Below are positions 3,628-6,215 of a stretch of 6,215 nt of DNA, piece after piece. Position 1 is the first letter of the stretch, and each line of letters opens with the position of its first letter. Under the pieces are notes generated by a model. It was given only the letters and a program-made list of their open reading frames with translations. It did not search any database and was not told the DNA's origin. Source of the stretch: Bacteroidota bacterium (GTDB lineage Bacteria; CLD3; SB21); NCBI GenBank assembly GCA_020438245.1, contig JAGQUY010000307.1, forward strand, positions 1 to 6,215, read 5' to 3'. Made by a program: the position numbers and the translations under genes.

Positions 3628-5958
3628 TCAAAACTCGATTTTATAGCTGAGATTCGGCACCATTATACCTTCATAGTTGGTTTTGACTTTTCCTGTTTTC
3701 AGGTCGTAAGAGTCATTTGAATATTCCCGTGCACTGGTCGCATTCAAAATTTGCAACGACCATACGGAGGAATACTTGGGTCTATTTGTCCGATAAGACA
3801 GCGTAAAGGAAAAAACGGGGACATCGTGATACTTTTTATCGAAAGCTGCGCCGCCTGTTTCGCCATAAACCGCTTCCTGTTCAATCGCCGAAGCCTGTTC
3901 GTTTATGGCTTCTTTGCGATTTCCGCCCAAATAGTTCAAGCGGATATTGGCACTTAAAATGTTGTTTTTTGCTTTTCCAACCACCCATTCTTTTCCGGCA
4001 AGCAGGTTGAAAACATAGTTTTTATTAAACCTTGTATTGCGTTCAATACCGTCAGCAGCCGTGTATTTTGAATCAAAAAGGGACGCAGTTGCCAGATAAT
4101 AGAAGCCGTTGTGCAGAAAACGCTCAATCGTCAAGTCCACCCCTATATTTCTGCCCCTGCCCTTGCTGACCAGGGCTTCATTAAAGAAGACATCATTCTG
4201 CATATTGATAGTTGAAACATAACTATCGGGAGAAACCGGGATGTTGGTCAACTTCTGATAGTATGGCTCCACAGACACTCTCAAATTATCGTTGAGCTTC
4301 ACGTTGTAGGCGAGAACATAGTGTGTTGACTTCAAGAGGTCCAGATCTTTATTCGGGTGCTTGCCATCTATCTCAACAAAATATATCGGCAATCGTTCGA
4401 TTCGGCTGTGTAAACCAAATGCAAAGGCAATACTGTGTTTATCGTTAATATCGTACTTCACGCCGGCTCGGGGTTCAATGGAATACTTATCATTCAGAAA
4501 TAGATATTGTGAGTGCATACCAAGATTCAGTGATAATCCGGGAGACGGCGTAATCTTCGATTCGATATAAAGCTGCAGCAAGCCGGATTGACCTTTTTGC
4601 CGAGCCAGTGTAACCGGCGTTGCGCCCTCGGCTTGAGATTGTTCAATATCTACATCATAACCCAGTTGACTGTAGTAAAACCCCGTTTGATTACTGAGCT
4701 TATTACCGAAGCGTTTTCCAATACTTGATTGTATCGTGTAGCGCCAGGTATTGTTATCAATATGGGATTGAGGGCGCGGCTGTAATGAATAATTCAAACG
4801 CTGTTCTTTGTGTGATAAACCATTGCCTGTTGCTGACAACGTGGAATTCAGAAACGTGCTTGAGTTCAAGACCATTTTGTGTGACAACCCGCCGGCAAAC
4901 ATGTATAATTCCGTCTGTGAATTATCCCTGTCAGAATTGGCTGTCCAATCAACGCTGTCCGCAGCCTTCATTTCCTGTCCGTCCAATGCACCAATACCCC
5001 AAACTGAAAAGAGGCCTGCTTGCTTTGTCGGAAAATTGGTCTTGAATGAAAAGTCCTGGTATTTCAAAATACCTGTATTCTCCGGCAAAACGGGCGAGAT
5101 AAGCGCCATGGTCGAATATCGATAGTTCATTATGTAGGATGCCTCGTTGCCCATGACAAACGGACCCTGGGTGCTGAAATCCACACCGATTACGCCGGCC
5201 TGCAGCGTATATTCCCGTCTATTCGGATTACCGGTTTTCAGATTGATATCAAAGACACCCGATGCTGCGTTGCCATACTCGGCGGGGAAGGCGCCGGTAT
5301 AGAAATCACTGTTTCCCATCATTTGACTGCTCAGGGCCGTCAATAATCCGCCACCTACGACAGTCAGATCAGCAAAGTGGTTTGGATTCGGCACTTCCAC
5401 CCCTTCAATTCGCCATAAAAGACCTTCCGGATTATTTCCCCGAACAGAGATACCATTACTGACAACAGACGGGGTGGCAACACCGGCAAACGAAGACGCC
5501 AGTCGCGCAGGGTCATCAATGCCACCGGCGTAGCGTTGTGTTTCCTCAACGCTAAATTGTCTGCTGCTCACGGTCGTCATAGGGTTAAGTGGAACATCCT
5601 TGTTGATCAGGACAACAATTTCATCCGATTCCAACGTCGCTTGTTGAAGCGCAATATCTATAACAGGCTGTTGACCCGAACCTACCAACAGCTCATTCAC
5701 TATATAACTCTCATAGCCCATCATGGTTACCCGGATTTTTTGGCGGCCCACCGGCACTTTTTCCAGAATGAAATTACCGTTCATGTCAGAAGTTGTTCCG
5801 ACCAAGGGGTCTGTGCCCGGGACTATGATATTTGCAAGTGGCAGCGGTTCCTTCGTTAAATTGTCATACACTTTTCCTCTCACGGATTGAGTGACCGATT
5901 GAGAAAAAGATACACCGCAAAAAACGGTCGTAAACAGAATGACTAATAGGGTTTTCAT
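3628..5958 (-). CDS. TonB-dependent outer-membrane receptor with CarboxypepD-regulatory-like domain
   Basis: A 776-residue outer-membrane active-transport receptor that would depend on TonB-ExbB-ExbD. Residues 1-20 are a signal peptide (MKTLLVILFTT... ending SFSQ). Residues 24-105 are a carboxypeptidase-regulatory-like beta-sandwich (VRGKVYDNLTKEPLPLANI ... GYESY). LESDEIVV (109-116) sits where a TonB-box-like segment is expected. The plug follows, with SVRGNNPEG (171-179) and FPAEYGNAASG (224-234). From about 240 to the end alternating aromatic strands form the barrel, finishing with LSYKIEF, whose terminal Phe is the outer-membrane assembly signal. I chose the ATG at 5956-5958 because it begins the signal peptide and has an AGAAAGG ribosome binding site eight bases upstream; a longer in-frame start at 6120 lies inside the preceding gene. 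It is shorter than SusC proteins and has no SusD partner in view, so glycan uptake is not indicated. The region is visibly more A/T-rich than the dehydrogenase gene. The substrate is unknown. Confidence 0.93.
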   Translation of the reverse strand: MKTLLVILFTTVFCGVSFSQSVTQSVRGKVYDNLTKEPLPLANIIVPGTDPLVGTTSDMNGNFILEKVPVGRQKIRVTMMGYESYIVNELLVGSGQQPVIDIALQQATLESDEIVVLINKDVPLNPMTTVSSRQFSVEETQRYAGGIDDPARLASSFAGVATPSVVSNGISVRGNNPEGLLWRIEGVEVPNPNHFADLTVVGGGLLTALSSQMMGNSDFYTGAFPAEYGNAASGVFDINLKTGNPNRREYTLQAGVIGVDFSTQGPFVMGNEASYIMNYRYSTMALISPVLPENTGILKYQDFSFKTNFPTKQAGLFSVWGIGALDGQEMKAADSVDWTANSDRDNSQTELYMFAGGLSHKMVLNSSTFLNSTLSATGNGLSHKEQRLNYSLQPRPQSHIDNNTWRYTIQSSIGKRFGNKLSNQTGFYYSQLGYDVDIEQSQAEGATPVTLARQKGQSGLLQLYIESKITPSPGLSLNLGMHSQYLFLNDKYSIEPRAGVKYDINDKHSIAFAFGLHSRIERLPIYFVEIDGKHPNKDLDLLKSTHYVLAYNVKLNDNLRVSVEPYYQKLTNIPVSPDSYVSTINMQNDVFFNEALVSKGRGRNIGVDLTIERFLHNGFYYLATASLFDSKYTAADGIERNTRFNKNYVFNLLAGKEWVVGKAKNNILSANIRLNYLGGNRKEAINEQASAIEQEAVYGETGGAAFDKKYHDVPVFSFTLSYRTNRPKYSSVWSLQILNATSAREYSNDSYDLKTGKVKTNYEGIMVPNLSYKIEF

Positions 5959-6215
5959 GATATTGACCTTTCTGTTAAGTTGGCATCCATTTTTACCGGG
6001 CGATTGAATGATCACTCGTTGTGGTTTTTCAGCCAGTTTTTTGAAGAAAAAGTCTTTTTCTTTCAGAACTAAATAGATTGAAAAAACCAACAGCAGGACG
6101 GTTTGTATTACTTTGCTCATGGGATGGGTTTGAAAGATTTCATTGAAGTACCCGGCCGTGATATGAAAAATGATCGCGATCAGAATATTTCTGTCGGTTT
6201 TGTAATACAGCCAGT
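5959..6215 (-). CDS. C-terminal end of a CPBP-family intramembrane protease (partial, no stop codon)
   Basis: The frame is open from the right edge (WLYYKTDRNILIAIIFHITAG at 6213-6151) and reads on through GYFNEIFQTHPMSKVIQTVLLLVFSIYLVLKEKDFFFKKL. This matches the end of CPBP (CAAX protease / bacteriocin-processing) membrane proteins: the late helix with the conserved FH, the short loop, then a last membrane helix and a charged tail. The usual H-x3-N signature appears as HITAG, so the asparagine is replaced by glycine; the glutamate-rich catalytic motif lies beyond the edge. Family resemblance ends near the KKL codons (about 6034). The remaining codons (AEKPQ... to 5959) look like intergenic sequence, yet no stop codon occurs in this frame before the receptor. 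One extra A in the A6 run at 6037-6042 would give a TGA at 6029-6031, and one A fewer a TGA at 6012-6014. It is probably co-transcribed with the receptor. The family call rests on a short fragment. Confidence 0.7.

Noticed and set aside
3628..5958. SusC-type glycan importer
   Set aside because: At 776 residues it is well short of SusC proteins. No SusD gene is present, and the next gene downstream is convergent.
5959..6120. The ATG at 6120 as the start of an 830-residue receptor
   Set aside because: The first 54 residues continue a CPBP-type membrane protein that is open to the window edge. The receptor's own signal peptide and a ribosome binding site are at 5958.

Overview
The window looks like an accessory stretch of a bacterial chromosome. 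The minus-strand outer-membrane receptor, with an N-terminal carboxypeptidase-regulatory-like domain, a plug and a barrel ending in phenylalanine, is a style typical of Bacteroidota and other FCB-group lineages (Ignavibacteriota, Calditrichota). Several genes have good Shine-Dalgarno sequences, and there is one sigma70-like promoter (TTGAAA-N16-TATAAT). Both are unusual for core Bacteroidota, so another FCB-group lineage is my preferred but weak guess. No rRNA or other taxonomic marker is present.

Layout. Positions 1-236 hold only a doubtful minus-strand ORF (37-228). Positions 229-797 form a gene-free mosaic of intergenic repeats: a direct repeat (237-282 and 557-603), two strong TTTCTTTCTTTTG-type palindromes (296-324 and 727-761) whose flanks put them in opposite orientation, several smaller hairpins, and a degenerate copy of the first ~41 bases of the following dehydrogenase gene (506-545). 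Positions 798-3523 hold four plus-strand genes with gaps of 116-188 bases: a zinc-dependent medium-chain alcohol dehydrogenase (798-1859), a VOC/glyoxalase-like protein (2048-2398), a GNAT acetyltransferase (2515-2997) and a second VOC-like protein (3134-3523). A stem-loop at 3532-3570 separates them from a convergent minus-strand unit: a TonB-dependent receptor (3628-5958), preceded by the C-terminal end of a CPBP-family intramembrane protease that runs off the right edge.

How the genes relate. The plus-strand genes are stand-alone small-molecule enzymes or binding proteins of the kind found in detoxification and resistance. Their separate leaders argue against one tightly coupled operon. 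The minus-strand pair is probably co-transcribed.

Most notable points: (i) the CPBP reading frame runs into the receptor with no stop codon, and a single-base slip in an A6 run would create one; (ii) the relic of the dehydrogenase 5' end lies 292 bases upstream of the intact gene with repeats in between; (iii) the palindromic repeat mosaic itself. I found no convincing previously undescribed multi-gene system.
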